From Hevea brasiliensis (Eukaryota > Streptophyta > Magnoliopsida > Malpighiales > Euphorbiaceae), in NCBI RefSeq assembly GCF_030052815.1, contig NC_079496.1:3162001-3226000 (forward strand): a DNA stretch of 64,000 nt, in the 5' to 3' direction. This document shows positions 24,485 through 37,295 of this stretch, one piece after another (position 1 is the stretch's first letter; each line of letters starts with the position of its first letter). The translations under genes and the position numbers were made by a program. The notes beneath the pieces are model-generated. The model saw nothing but the letters and a program-made list of their open reading frames with translations, made no database searches and was not told the origin of the DNA.

Positions 24485-27400
24485 CTAAAGGTCCACACAT
24501 AGGTAGGAAATAACAGAACCTGCTCTTCGTTTGGTCCTCTCGCTAACCTTCCATTTCTCAACCAGGACCTTCTTTATGTTTGCACAACTAGACACCACAG
24601 TGGCAACTCCAGCTGCAGTTATACCTGGACAATAAACCACATGGCAGGACTCGAGCATTGTGCAATTTTTAACAAGGTGTGCTAGACCGACATCAGTTAT
24701 TTGTCGGCAGTGAGACAGCACAATCTCCTTCAGCAATGGACAGCCTTCTCCTAATTCGGCCATTGCCATGTCCCCCAAATTCTGTCCAAGTGGTAACATT
24801 GATAAAAATATTATGTTTGTTGTAAGGAATAGAAGAAGAGAATCAATTGAAGAAATATAACAAGCTGTTACAATTGTTAACCAGTTGAAAAATCAAAACA
24901 TGGTTCTAATAACCAAGACATCATACATGATTCATAGAGTAGGATCAGAGTAAACTCCAGTTTTATCTAATAATTACTCGACAACAAAGATGCAGCAAGT
25001 AATGTACATGTACAGATTGCAGGATGCAAATACTTGCATTATAACAATAATCACCTCATCTGCCCCACCCTATCTATCACTGCCGGTTCTAAATTTGAAC
25101 TCCACAAGCGCAAAAATATCAGTAACTTGATCTAGTAATATGATTGCCATATCCCAATGGTATGTTCTCATTACAAAAATAAGCCCCACAATGTCCACAG
25201 ATTCCACTTGAAAGATGACCCTATCCTCTTAATGCACATTACTCGGTATTTGATTGCATTCATCCACTTAGAGCATCAAAAGTTTCCTATCAGAACTTAG
25301 CATTTGAAACAGAAATTACACTTATTAAAAAAGGCATAAGTAGAAAATATGCAAGTATACAAAAACTTAGAAACATAAAGCAAAAGGGATAGGGGAGAAA
25401 GAGAGATGGCACACCTGAAGTACGCTTACATCTAGATAGCTGAGTACAGGGCACCCTCTTGCAATAGCTATTATTCCTGCATCACCAATTAGGTGGCAAC
25501 CACTAACATTCAAATGTTGTAAGGAGCAACCTTGACCGATGGCAATAAGGGCCTCATCCCCCACCCTAGTAAATAAATTAAAAGCAGATAAAATCCATTA
25601 TGCATTATATGCAGTGTTGGTAATGTCATTAAAATCTATGATATATGTTTCAGATAGCGAAATTCCCAAATAAAACATAAAGATGAAAAGGAAAAGATTG
25701 AAATAATAACTGAAAAGGCATTTCTGGATTTAAGCAGATAGAGAAAAGCATCTAAATTTGGGTTGTAAAATAAGTGCCTTACCTATCACAAAACCTAAGG
25801 CTAAGATCCGTGAGAGACTTGCAATTCTCACCAATGGCTATTATTCCTTTGTTTCCAATCTAAAAATCCAAAAAAAAAAAATCAAGATATAAATTGTGCA
25901 GTGTGTAATTGATAAAGCAAAAAATGTATATTACTACCAAGACACAGAGCTTTATCATACTGCTAAAAGATGAAACTTACAAACACAAGTGGTCCAAGAA
26001 CATACAAGCATGATTAGGCAAGCAACTAATAGTCTTCAGAAGAAAAAGAACCTCATATAAAAGACCAATCATCACCTAGATATGAAGAGAAGTCCCAATT
26101 CCCTTGGTTCTCATCTCCCCAAATTCATCTAGTAGTTTTGAAAATGAAAAATTATCTTGGAAAGGAGATTCTCAATTCATAATCTACTCATAAATAATAG
26201 CAGGCAAGAATTTCGATAAGCAGCCTTGCAATTGCAGCAATTTTCAATCTAAGACCATCATAAACATGACCATTGTCCTTCTAAATCAAAGTAATTCTGG
26301 GAAAACCAGCCATATATTGTATCAAAAATCCAATTGCAGCAATTTGTAACCAAGTAATTAAATGCATGGGGCAGTCCAGATTCAATTGCCTTAGTAGCAT
26401 CACTTCGTAAAAGAAACTAAGTAATGTGGGGCAGGAAGTTTTTGCATGTGTGCACATGCACACGCATGTTTGTGTGTGTGTGAGAAAGTGCACAAGAGAG
26501 AACCTCGTAACATCGGCGAATATGAAGTTTCTTCAAATTCCTACAGCCTCTAGCAATACTGCAAATGGCATCATCACCAATACTAGAGCAGTCCACAAGA
26601 TGAAGAGCCTGCAAAAACTTACAGCCCTTTCCAATTTCGAGAAGAGCATGATTGCCAATCCTTTGGCAGTATAGCAAAGCCAACTCAGTGAGGCGTCTGC
26701 ACATAGACAAAAGCTTCAGCATTGACACTTTGACAGCACAGACACCATCCAAAAATAGAAATTCCACACAAGATATGTTTCTCACAGCTAATGACAGAAA
26801 CAAACACAATTCACAGACATCAAAGGGGAAAATTTTAGATAAAGCAGAAAGAAAGGCGATGTGAGATTTACCCTTTTGAATAAAAGCCAAGAAGAAGGAA
26901 TGAGGAGGAGCAAAAAGCGAGCCAAACAAGAGAGGGGAAGAGAGAGAGAAGAAAAATGAAAGAACATACAGGCAAGATCTTCCAATGGCTTCCAGACCAA
27001 TCGTTCCAATATTGTGGCAACCATTAACTTCAAGATGTGTCAGTTCTCTACAACCAGTGGCAATTGCTTCTAAGCCCTTGTCACTCAGGAAATAGCAATC
27101 ACTTAGAGAAAGATTTTTCAACTTCTTGCACCCATTCCCAATGGCACGCAAACCCCTGAAAAGAAAAACCACCTCAAACATCATGAATCATCACAATTAT
27201 ATAAAAAGCTTAAAACAACCTAAATTAAATTCCCTAAAAAGTAAAGGCAAAAAGGAAATCAGAAAATAACAGAAAAGCATTGTATGAACAAGTTTAATCT
27301 CAAAAGTTTCTCATAACTTTGAATGGTCAACAGAGGATAATAGATAAATAAGAGGTTGATCTGAAACCTAGCTTCCATGAAAGAAAGGCTATTATGCAGC

Positions 27401-29770
27401 AAAACAGATGGGTCATGCCACACTTTGGTGGTTCAGTTCAACCAAAGCCAGATCACTCTTAATTTTAAAAAGAGAGAAGATGCACTGACTTGTCAGTAAA
27501 TCGCTGGAAACTGTTTAAAGCCAACAACTCCAATGACAAACAATGAGTTCCCACAGCTATCAAAGCGTCATCAGTAACATTAATACATTGTAGTCTCAAG
27601 ACTTTTAAAGAAGGGCATCCTTGGGCCACAGAAAGAATACCACCATTATGCATGCATTCTGAATCCAGTGACAAAGTTTCAAGTGATTTGCAATAGGAGC
27701 TCACTGCTTCCAATGATATGTGAGTTATTTTTGCACAAGCCGCAACACCAAGAGACTTTAGTGATTTCCCGCAGCCTTGAGCTAATTCAACCAAGCCTGT
27801 GTCAGTCACACCTTCGCAAAAACGCAAGTTCAAATCTTCAAGCTGCTTACAACACTTCCCAACAGCAGCCAAACCCCGATCTCCAACATAGCAACCCTTT
27901 GGAAAATGGGGAAGGAGGGAGGAAAGGAAAGAAAAAGATAAAAACAAAAAGTAAGAAACTAAAGCTTTAGTGATGCTTACACTGTATAAATGTAAAATTC
28001 ACTAGCAGAACAATTTATGCATTAACACATGGAAGCACCAAAAGACAATAAGAAAAATAGAGCAACTTCACTTGTACGTGCCACACTGAACAGATCCTAG
28101 AAAGGACTTGAAATTTGAAACTAGAGATAAATTACCATAAACATTTCGCTACACTTTCAACACACTTATTGATATTCAGAAAACTTACCTGTAAATCCAG
28201 AGACATTAAGAAACTGCATTTGTAGGCAAGAGACATTAAACCTAAACTTGAAACAGTGGAGCACCAGATTAAGCTCAACTTTTCAAGCCTTGGAAAGCCA
28301 TCGCCAAGAGCACTTAGCCCAGCATCAGACAAACTGTTTGATTCAAAGTGGCCATCTTCAGATACACCTTTCTCGGAGTGTAGCTTAAGAGTTGGTACAG
28401 AATGATCACTGCCCCTTCTTCTTCCCTGTAGAACAAATTACATTAAATCCACACAGAATGACTATATGTATATATCAACAAACAAGATACGCTGAATATC
28501 AATTTGTATAACTGCCATCTATGTTCCCATTCACTAAAAGCAAAACACTAACACCAGAACGCCCCCACCCTTTTCTTCTCCCTTTACCTGGGGGATGATC
28601 ATTGGTTCATTCAGAATCAATTAACCCATCTAAACCTGACCAGTTCTCTTGCCAATGCAGTCATGAGTTCCTGCCCTCATTAGTAAAGTGTAGTGAATGA
28701 TATGCCACTGCCTTTACCATATCACCTAAAAATCCATGAATTTTAACGTTTTTATACTTTAGCCATAATTATACAAATTATGCCCAAAGCTATAGCTTCA
28801 TTTCACAAAGTGAGATTAGTATTTTCCACATATTCACATGCTTAATTTGATCCCAACCACCTATTCATATGCAGCAATAGCTTTTTATTGGAAGAATATG
28901 TTCCCTAGTGTGACAAAATAAAAAGACCATAGTTTTGTCAGTAGTTGTGAAAAAGGCTGTAGTATTATTTCAAATTCCAGGTATCTCCCAGTTTCAATTT
29001 GCCAGACATGATGGGAATACTCCTCCTTGGGTCATAATGGCCACAATTGTATAACTAGCATAATTTCATGCTTAATTTAGCTAAAACTGCATTAATATTA
29101 AGGGTTCATAAGTCGTGGATTTTAAGTAATTTAGCCAAAATAAAAAGACACAAAATAGAATAACATGCAATCCTATTCAAATTGGAAAATTCATTTTTTT
29201 TTTAAAATAAAAAAAAAATGTTCCACATCAAAAATTCCAATTCAAATAAGATTAACAAATTTAATCACCATTTTTTGACATAAAACAATCCAAACTTAAC
29301 CTTTAGAAACGAGGGGGAAAAAGCGTAAACACAATCACATACACGCACATATAGAAGCAGAATCAATTTCGAGGCTGAATTTAGAGAAACAAGTTTCTAT
29401 AATAATCAAAATAGAGTAAATAATGTCAAAATAGTTTGAAGTAACCAAACAAATCGCCTTATAGATAAAGAGCGAAAATGGAAATATCCAATTTGGGCCT
29501 TACGAATTGGACCGGAATTGAAATGGAGAGTCTCTCATCAATGTGAATGGCTTTAACATTGTGAAAGCGGCGGGCAAGGAGCTTGACAGAGAGGTCAGGA
29601 TTGCCGGTGGCGCCGATGCGGAGGGTGGTGCGGCTGAGACGCTCGAGGTCCAGCCACCGATGGCAGACTAGAGAGCACGCATCACGGGTGGACTTGGAAT
29701 CGAGGTGCCTGAAGATCTCAACAATCAGCTCATCAGGGAGACAGGTGTTAATCCAATCATGGCCTCGCAT
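24485..29770 (-). CDS. FBL4: F-box/LRR-repeat protein 4-like (FBL4)
   Basis: Eight exons splice in frame: 29770-29504, 28425-28189, 27896-27490, 27155-26970, 26696-26504, 25859-25783, 25565-25415, 24781-24485. They total 1,815 nt, 604 codons plus stop, close to the known plant FBL4 length. All introns are GT-AG; the donor after exon 5 (GTTCTC) is weak. Residues 8-50 form the F-box (CLPDELIVEIFRHL...CSLVCHRW). From about residue 110 to the end run leucine-rich repeats of the cysteine-containing type, with C-x-x-(I/V/L)-T/S-D-x-(G/A)-L steps. The family acts as the substrate-recognition subunit of SCF ubiquitin ligases, with the F-box binding Skp1 and the repeats binding the target; the target here is unknown. 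No stop or frameshift was found. The start is the first ATG with F-box homology following at once. Confidence 0.93.
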
Positions 29771-30407
29771 GTTAAGGGAGAGGTGAAAAAGGAATTCCGA
29801 AATTGGAACGCAAAACAGGTGAATTCGAGAGAGTGGAATTGAAATTCTGGTTTGCGACAGATTTATTGAGAGAAGGAAATTCGAGGGAAATCAGTGGAGT
29901 CGGCGACGGGGAATTATTGGGGTTTTGTATTGCCCTCCCTGTTCTTTTTCACGTTGGTATCCCTGCTGAACAACACGCGATCCCTCCTCCTCCTGAATCA
30001 CATTTTTTAAAAATCGTAACTTTAATTATTTAATTAATTAAATAAAATTTAAACTTCTATGCTATTTTTTGCTGGTCTCGTATATCTGGAAGTACCCTGG
30101 CCGTTGGTTCCGTCCAAATTGAGATCATTTCCGTTTGAGGGATTCAAATTTAATCACAAAGTCTTGGCATCGACTGTGAAATTGTAAATTTAATCTTATT
30201 TTTTAATTAGTTTTAATTTAATTTAATTTTATTAAAAATTAATAATTAATTTGATTCAATGCCTCCACCTTTATCAGAATTTAGGTGAGAAGGAAATTAA
30301 AATCTATCCTAATGTTGACATTAATGCAATTACAGCGCCTGGAGACTTCCGATTCTTTAAAAGAAAAACAAATTCTTTTAAATTTTATAAATTTTAGTAA
30401 TTATTTT
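29771..30407. other. FBL4 upstream region
   Basis: Holds the 5' untranslated region and promoter of the minus-strand FBL4 gene, then AT-rich spacer. I see no reliable TATA box. The ORF at 29803-30033 is not supported by any motif. Confidence 0.4.
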
Positions 30408-31041
30408 TGTAACGACCCAGCCCAGCCCAGTCAGTATTGTCCGCTTTGGCCCGTGGGCCTCACGGATTTGTCCCTTGGGAGGTTTCGCTCCCAAAAGCAC
30501 TGCCAGGTCGACGACTTCACATATATGGCCCGATTCCCTTCTCCCATTTCCGATGTGGGACGGCAGACTGCAGCGTTACATGACGCTGCCCCACAATTGT
30601 TATAACCCACCGCTCACTGGGGCGCCTCGCACCCACTCAGATCGGAGGAGTCCGGCTCGATACCAATTGTAACGACCCAGCCCGGGCCAAGATTGTCCGC
30701 TTTGGCAGTGGGCCTCACGGATTGTCCCTTGGGAGGTTTCGCCCCAAAAGCGCTGAAAGGTTTGAAATGCCCTTTACATATTGGGCCCATTCGGTGCACC
30801 AGAGGCGCATGACGCCGTCCCCACACCGCTCGATACCAATTGTACATTGTAACGACTCAGGGCCAAAGATTGTCCGCGTGGGCCTCACGGATTTGTCCCT
30901 TGGGAGGTTTCGCTCCCAAAAGCACACTGGGCTTTAGGGCCGAATTTCACATATATGGCCCAGATTCCCTTCTCCCATTTCCGATGTGGGACGGGCGGCA
31001 CCTGCAGGCGTTACGTATCGCCGTCCCCACAGTCCGTTACA
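30408..31041 (-). mobile_element. TRIM-like element with three LTR copies
   Basis: Starts TGTAACGACC, ends GTCCGTTACA, and is flanked by perfect ATTTT target duplications (30403-30407 and 31042-31046). LTR-like units start at 30408, 30668 and 30848; each carries CCTTGGGAGGTTTCGC and most of the TTTCCGATGTGGGACG segment. Between units is GGCTCGATACCAAT, whose reverse complement, ATTGGTATCGAGCC, resembles the initiator tRNA-Met primer site (TGGTATC-GAGC) set just inside the LTR. The element therefore reads on the minus strand. The middle unit has lost sequence. There is no coding capacity. TRIMs are short non-autonomous LTR elements; arrays with extra LTRs arise by recombination between copies. 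Confidence 0.7.
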
Positions 31042-32028
31042 ATTTTCAAATTGATAGAAATTATTATTTATTTATTTTTTAAATAATATTATTGTTTTAT
31101 TAAATTAAATAAAATATTAAAAAAATTAAAAATTATGATATGTTTAATTAGTAAATTTTTCATCAATATGAAATTTAAAAATATTTAAAAATATAAAATA
31201 AATTAATAAAATTTAAATATCATTAATAAAATTATTTGGATTATTTTTGCTAATTAATGGACTTGATTATTTTTAATTAAATTTATCGTTAAATTTGCAG
31301 TCAATTTGAATTGTTTATGGTCTAGTTGATAGAATTAAAAATTTTAGTTAAAATTTAATATTTTTTAAGAAAATAAATTTAACCTAATTCACCTCAAAAG
31401 TTAGTAACACTTGAAACTTGAAAATACTTATAAAAAGTCTAAATATTAATCAAAGAGGCTCAAATATTATTTTAAGAAAATTAGTCGAGTTTAATTCACC
31501 CCAAAAATTAGTTTAAGAGAAAATAAGTGTCAAATTTTGTATAAGAGATATATTATTCACATTCCAAGCTAACGTGAGATATTAACAATAACCGACATAA
31601 AAATTTGACTTTTTTTTTTTATTTCATATAAACCATTGATTTATTATTGATATTTTTTTTAATCAAACATAGATCATAGCTAATTTATTGCTCACTATTC
31701 ACTAACTTGTGTGTACTATCAATAGGTTCATTTTGAATAAATTATTTACAAGAAAATAATTAAAAAATATTATATAATCATGTATGAATTTTTTTAAATT
31801 AAAAAAAATTGAATTTTTCTTTCTAAATATCAAAACTGATAAAAAATTAATTAAATTAAATTTTTATAAAATTTTGAATTCCAAATAAGGAGAGTGTCAT
31901 TGATATAATGATTAGTTATAATGTGTAAAATCTTACAATAGAAATATTCAATTGATCCTAATTAAAATAAGCGAGTTTACTTGACATAAAATTAAAGAGC
32001 CTAATTAAGTTTTTGTCCATGATAGTAC

Positions 32029-32083
<55 letters not shown>

Positions 32084-33418
32084 AAAAATGCTTAATGAGG
32101 GCATGCCATGTAAATTAGTAGGTATTATTAAAAAATTGCGATATGATATCTCTTTTATTATAGAGTTTATCGCATAGACTAATAAATATTTTTAAAAATT
32201 ATCATGCATTAATTTTTTTAATTATTTTTATTTTTAAATTAAAAAGTTATCCGTGTTAATGTGCGTGATTATTAATAATTTTAATTTATATATTTTTTTA
32301 ATTTTAATATATAAAAATAATATAATATATTAAATCTCTAAAATAAATTATTTTTAATTAAAAATTTAATCACATTAAAAAATATGAATTATTTAAAAAA
32401 ATTATATATATATATATTATAATTATTCACTAAAAAATTAATTAAAAAAATTATTAATTAACTTATTTATTTATTAATTTTAAAATAAAATTATAATTAA
32501 TTAAGAATTTAATATTATTAAATTTTGTAATATAAAATTGAAATTATAATGTATATATAATAAAATATATATTAAATTATATTATTAAAATAAAATAATA
32601 AATAATTGCACTATGCGTGAGTGAAATGATTAATTGAGAATTAATCTTAAGAGAATTATATTTATTAAATATATTGAGAGTGTATTTAGTAATTAGTACA
32701 ATGTTTTGAGCAAAATATTATATTAATTAAAAATATTAATCAATTGTTTAAAATTAAATTAAATGTCTTTTAATATTAGAAATTTAAAACAGTTAAATTT
32801 TTTATATTAAAAAAATAATTTTTCTAAAAATAATACGTGAAAAATGTGAGTTCACACCTTGGTCGTCGTGAACCATGCGAGCCTTCCCAGTAGCCTGTAG
32901 CATCCATAAATTACACATGCGCCTTCTTTATGTATACATGAACATTCTTTTAAATATACTCAACAATCACATCAGGTGCGCGTGTGCCTTTGCAGCATGA
33001 AAGAAAAAAAAAAAAAGTAAATTTTATCGTCGTTCTGGAGTAACCAATGTGATTAGGACTCTAATTGAGATCCCATGCAGAGCGTGTCTTTCGAAATTTC
33101 ACATTAAATATAAATTATATATTTTTTTTAATTACATAAAAATAGTAATTTATTTAAAATTATTATGATTTTAAAATGTGATTTATTTTTATCCCTGATT
33201 AAATATGTATGTGTCTTTAATATATAAAAAAATACATATAAATATGCTCAGGTTAAAATTGATAATTTAACATTTTTTATTAACCCAAATATGCTTAGCA
33301 TACTTTTAATTTTATTAGTTAAATAAAATATGGTAGGGATTGTGGCATCATTTAGTGCCTGCAGGGCCAAAAACCACTTCTGCTTTTGCAGGATCTAAAT
33401 TGACATGTAGAGGGAGGG
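31042..33418. other. AT-rich intergenic region
   Basis: Very AT-rich, with no gene or transposon that I can define. Includes a pure AT dinucleotide run at about 32033-32081 and many short A/T homopolymers. Confidence 0.6.
32033..32081. repeat. (AT)n microsatellite
   Basis: Uninterrupted AT repeat of about 24 units. Confidence 0.95.
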
Positions 33419-33424
33419 AAACTC

Positions 33425-33530
33425 TAGAACAAACCTGCTGGCTTTGTTCCAGCGGCAAGGGCACCTAGAACCTGGGACACGTCCTCCGTTCGATCCTCAG
33501 GTACCATTGGCCAAAAAAAAAAAAAAAATT
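33425..33530 (+). mobile_element. Possible tRNA-derived SINE
   Basis: A GC-rich block ends in a 16-base A run (33514-33529). Before it is CCGTTCGATCCTC, close to the RNA polymerase III B box (GGTTCGANNCC), and about 45 bases earlier TGGCTTTGTTCCAGCGG could be a poor A box. No clear target duplication was found. The tail ends only about 24 bases before the MO25-like ATG. Confidence 0.35.
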
Positions 33531-34897
33531 GATTCATAGACGATCATCACGTAATGTCGTTTTCCTTCTTCAAGCCATCTCGGCCTAAAACGCTGCAAGA
33601 GGTGGGAAAAGCGGTGAAAGACAGCCTCATGGCTCTTGATAACAAAACTGTTGTTGAAGTTAAAGCTTCTGCTTAATCGAAAATGTTGCTTGATTTGATG
33701 TCAAATTCTGATTTCTTATTTTGTTTCCATGAGATTACTGATGATTCAATTATGCTTTTACAACAATTTTTAATGATTCTGATCTCTGCGGGTTAGTTGC
33801 CTGATTGGGTCAATCGTGAAATAATCCTCCAGGGAAAGGTGGGAAAGAATTAGGGACTTGTTTACTGTTGCTTACAGATACAATGAAATACAGCCACGTT
33901 GCTTGTGGATTTCAAGAACAATAAATTAGGCATTAGTTATAATACTAATGAAATGAAAATCATGGTTGGCCTTTGCTTGGTGATTAATAGTTGCTGTAAT
34001 TTTGGCATTTGAGTGTTTGAAGCCTCATATTTTCGGTGCTAGCTTGGCAATGGGCAGTTTACATGAAGGGTTGCTATCAGGCTTCAAACTTGCAAATCTC
34101 TTGGCTGAAGACCCAGCACATGTACTAGATAGTGGTCTCGGCAAGTGGGTGGAAAAGAGCTTTAAAATGTTAGAAGAGAGCACTGCCCAAGGAGGGCAGT
34201 TGAAATGGTCACAGAGATCGATGTTGCTTCTCGCATTTAAACACAATCAAATTCCAATCTCCATTAATAATTTTGTTATGGGAGGAAGCCGAACCAGGAG
34301 AAGAAGTTTTTAGTACTGCCATTTCTTTAAACAAGGTGTTTGACTTTTTTTTCTCCCCTTTCCCCATAGGCGATGGAAGAAGTTGAGAAAAATCTTCTGG
34401 CAGTGAGATGTATGCTCTGCGGAGATGGTGAGGTTGAACCAAATCTGGATCGAGTTTCACAGCTGGTGCTTGAAGTTTGTAAAGAGGATGTTCTCGTGCT
34501 TATGATTCACAACTCCCTAATTTGGGATGGGAAGTGAGTTTGAACTATTCCTAGCACTCTGACAAGCATTCTGAGTATATTTGCATGCATTGATGTGATA
34601 TATATCTTTTTAACTCAGGCAAGAAAGGATTTAGTCCATTGTTGGTCCATGTTGTTGAAGCAAAAGGTTGATTCCAAATATTGCTCTGTAGAATACATAG
34701 AGAACCATTTTGAATTACTAGACTTTCTTGTCGTGTAGTAAGCTTACATAATATCCTCCTGCCTTTTTCTGTTGCTAATACTATTAATATGTCTGAAGAA
34801 CTTTTGAGATGCATGTTCTGTTTCTTGTGTCTCTTTCTTCTTGGGTTTCCTTCATGGCTTTCCTGATAATTGCATGTAACATATATCTGGCCATAAG

Positions 34898-35659
34898 CTA
34901 CGTGGCACGAAAACGAAAACGCGGATACGTGTGAAAATGTGGAAAAGGACATTGAAAAATGACATTTTAAAAAATATAAGAAATGAAAATGTGTGTAAAA
35001 TGTGTAAATATAAAAAATATAGATATATATTTATAAATAAATAATATATATATGTATGCGTGTATTTGAAAGTTTTAATTATAATAAATTTAAATATTAA
35101 AAAAAAATAATGAAATTAATTAATTAGATTATTTATATATTTATAATTATAAATAATTAAAATAATAAATATATAAAATAATAAAATTAATATTAAAATG
35201 CTGAAAATGGAGGTGGGAAGTTTTAATAGAGTGAAAATTGAAAAAAAAAAAAATAATGATTAAAAAAAAAATTCAAACAGGAGATTCGGGCAAGGAGCAG
35301 AGCCTTGAAGAAGGAGCAGCGCCATCGGGGAAGGGAGGCTGCTTGGCAGAGCATCGGATGGGGAAGGAAGCAGAGACCAGACCTCCCATCGCCGGCACGC
35401 TGCCCCACCAGGTACTCCTCCTCCTTCTCCTCTTCTTCTTCTTCTTTTTCTTCTTCTTTCTTTGCCTTCTCCTTTCTTCCTGGAGACGCAATTTTTTTTT
35501 TTTTAAAGAAACGCGTGTCCGGCGAAGGAAACGCGTTTCCGATTTCAAGGAATTACGGAAACGGCCCGGAGACGTTTCCTCGCCGTGTCCTAACGTTTCC
35601 GGCGAGGAAACGTTTCCAGAACGGGGAAACGCTCCCGCCTCCCGTTTCCGTGCATCCTA
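34898..35659. mobile_element. Non-autonomous Mutator-like element (762 bp) in an MO25-like intron
   Basis: Flanked by perfect 9-bp GGCCATAAG duplications (34889-34897 and 35660-35668), the size made by Mutator-like transposases. Ends: CTACGTGGCACGAAAACG on the left, TAGGATGCACGGAAACGG on the right (reverse complement), an imperfect inverted repeat. The right third (35505-35650) is GC-rich and packed with GGAAACG/CGTTTCC words in both orientations; the left third is AT-rich. There is no transposase. The ORFs across the CTT-rich middle are low-complexity artefacts. Confidence 0.72.
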
Positions 35660-37082
35660 GGCCATAAGGGTCTAAAGTTCTGTGCGGAAGGACAGAGACA
35701 TATTTTGAACATCACAAACTGGAAAATGAATTTTGATTTTGCAAAAAGTTGAAGAGAGAGGATTTGTTGATTCTCACACCATGCATACTTCAGGATTTAT
35801 GTTTTATAGGCAACCTGGCTCTGGTATGGTCAGTGAAGCTCAAAGCTGAAATAGAGAATGTTAGAGTTGTAGACTTGTAGGCAGTGTAGTAGTTTAACTC
35901 CAATGAGGGCAAAGAACCATTAAGCATAAGAAATGTGCATTATTATTGACCATGCAGTTTTCTCTTTGACTATTGTCTTTTTAGTTAAAGCTATGTTACT
36001 TGGACTTGAGGAACAGTAATGGACTATGTTTATACGTTTAATATTCAGTCAGCTATTTTATGAAATTTTAATATACTCTTCCACTGATTTAAACTGCAAA
36101 AGTGTCAATATCTATGCTCAAGCAGCCTTATATGACAGGTATATTTTTGTGAAGTGCTGAAGTATTATGGTTAAAACAAATTCATGAAATCAGTAATTGC
36201 ATTTTTGCAAAAAGTTGTGCAAAGTGAAAAAAGAGTTGAATTCTTGAGTTGCTGCGTTGCCTTCTTATTAAAAAATTCTACGGTGTGAGATCATGTGGAA
36301 CTCACTGTTGCCTTTTGGAAGCAGCTATGATAACAAGGAAATTGCCTTGAACTGTGGACTTACGTTAAGGGAGTGCATCAAATTTCCAACGCTTGCTAAG
36401 TAAGACATCAACCTTTACATCAATTTCTTATATGGTTGTTGTAACTTGTGAGTCCTTAATGACGTTGTCAACGTTGACTGCATTTGTAAAAGAAACTTTA
36501 CTAACATTAAGGCAATCAAATTTCAAGCTTTTACACTGTTAATATTTGTAGTGATTTTTCAGATACATATTAGAGTCTGCAAGCTTTGAATTGTTCTTCA
36601 AATTTGTGGAATTGCCAAACTTTGATGCTGCTTGTGATGCTTTCTCTACTTTGAAGGTCAGATGTATGAGTTTGTAAGTTCCAGTTTCTTTATGTTTACC
36701 TGTTAGTTTTTAAGCCTCCAGTTATCCATACTTTACATAGTCTTTAAGCGTCCAGTTATGCACTTTTTACATGTTTGTAAATAGATGGTTGCCAGGATTT
36801 GCTTACTAAACATGGCACCGTGGTTGCTGAATTTCTTACCGCACACTATGATGAGGTACACTTCCTGCTAGTCATTCTCATGATATGATTCTGGATAGAT
36901 CTCAATGTTTATTAAGAATATGTCCATCTATTTGTGGCAGTTACTTAGTATCTTTGTCAAGAATCATTTTTTGTTTATGAATAATAAATTAGTGGTATCC
37001 AAGTAAATGAGGAGGATGACAACTTATCTGAACTCCTGATGCTTATGTAGAAGAGTGAATCTTTCACTGATTTTGTGCACCT

Positions 37083-37295
37083 GTATGGTGTGGGCAGTGA
37101 AGTCAACTCTTTTCAATTATATTGGCTTATTCATCTTATTCTTATCTTATTTTGTTTGTAAGATAGCTAATATGATAAGGGAAACTGTATGGTGTGGACA
37201 GTGAAGACAACTCTTTTCAATTATATTGGCTTATTCTTCTTATCCTTATCTTATTTTGTTGCCTGTGTAAGATGGCTAATATGATAAGGCATTGT
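37083..37295 (+). repeat. Two-copy tandem duplication in an MO25-like intron
   Basis: Units of about 105-110 bp share GTATGGTGTGG(G/A)CAGTGAAG, TTTTCAATTATATTGGCTTA and GCTAATATGATAAGG. The second copy ends just before the branch and acceptor region of exon 7 (37304). Confidence 0.85.

Noticed and set aside
26281..27033. Long ORFs on both strands crossing FBL4 introns
   Set aside because: They run through GT-AG introns between leucine-rich repeat exons; the spliced model explains the conserved residues and keeps frame.
35238..35667. ORFs with poly-Leu/Phe or poly-Lys/Arg
   Set aside because: Low-complexity translation of the CTT run inside the small MULE-like element.
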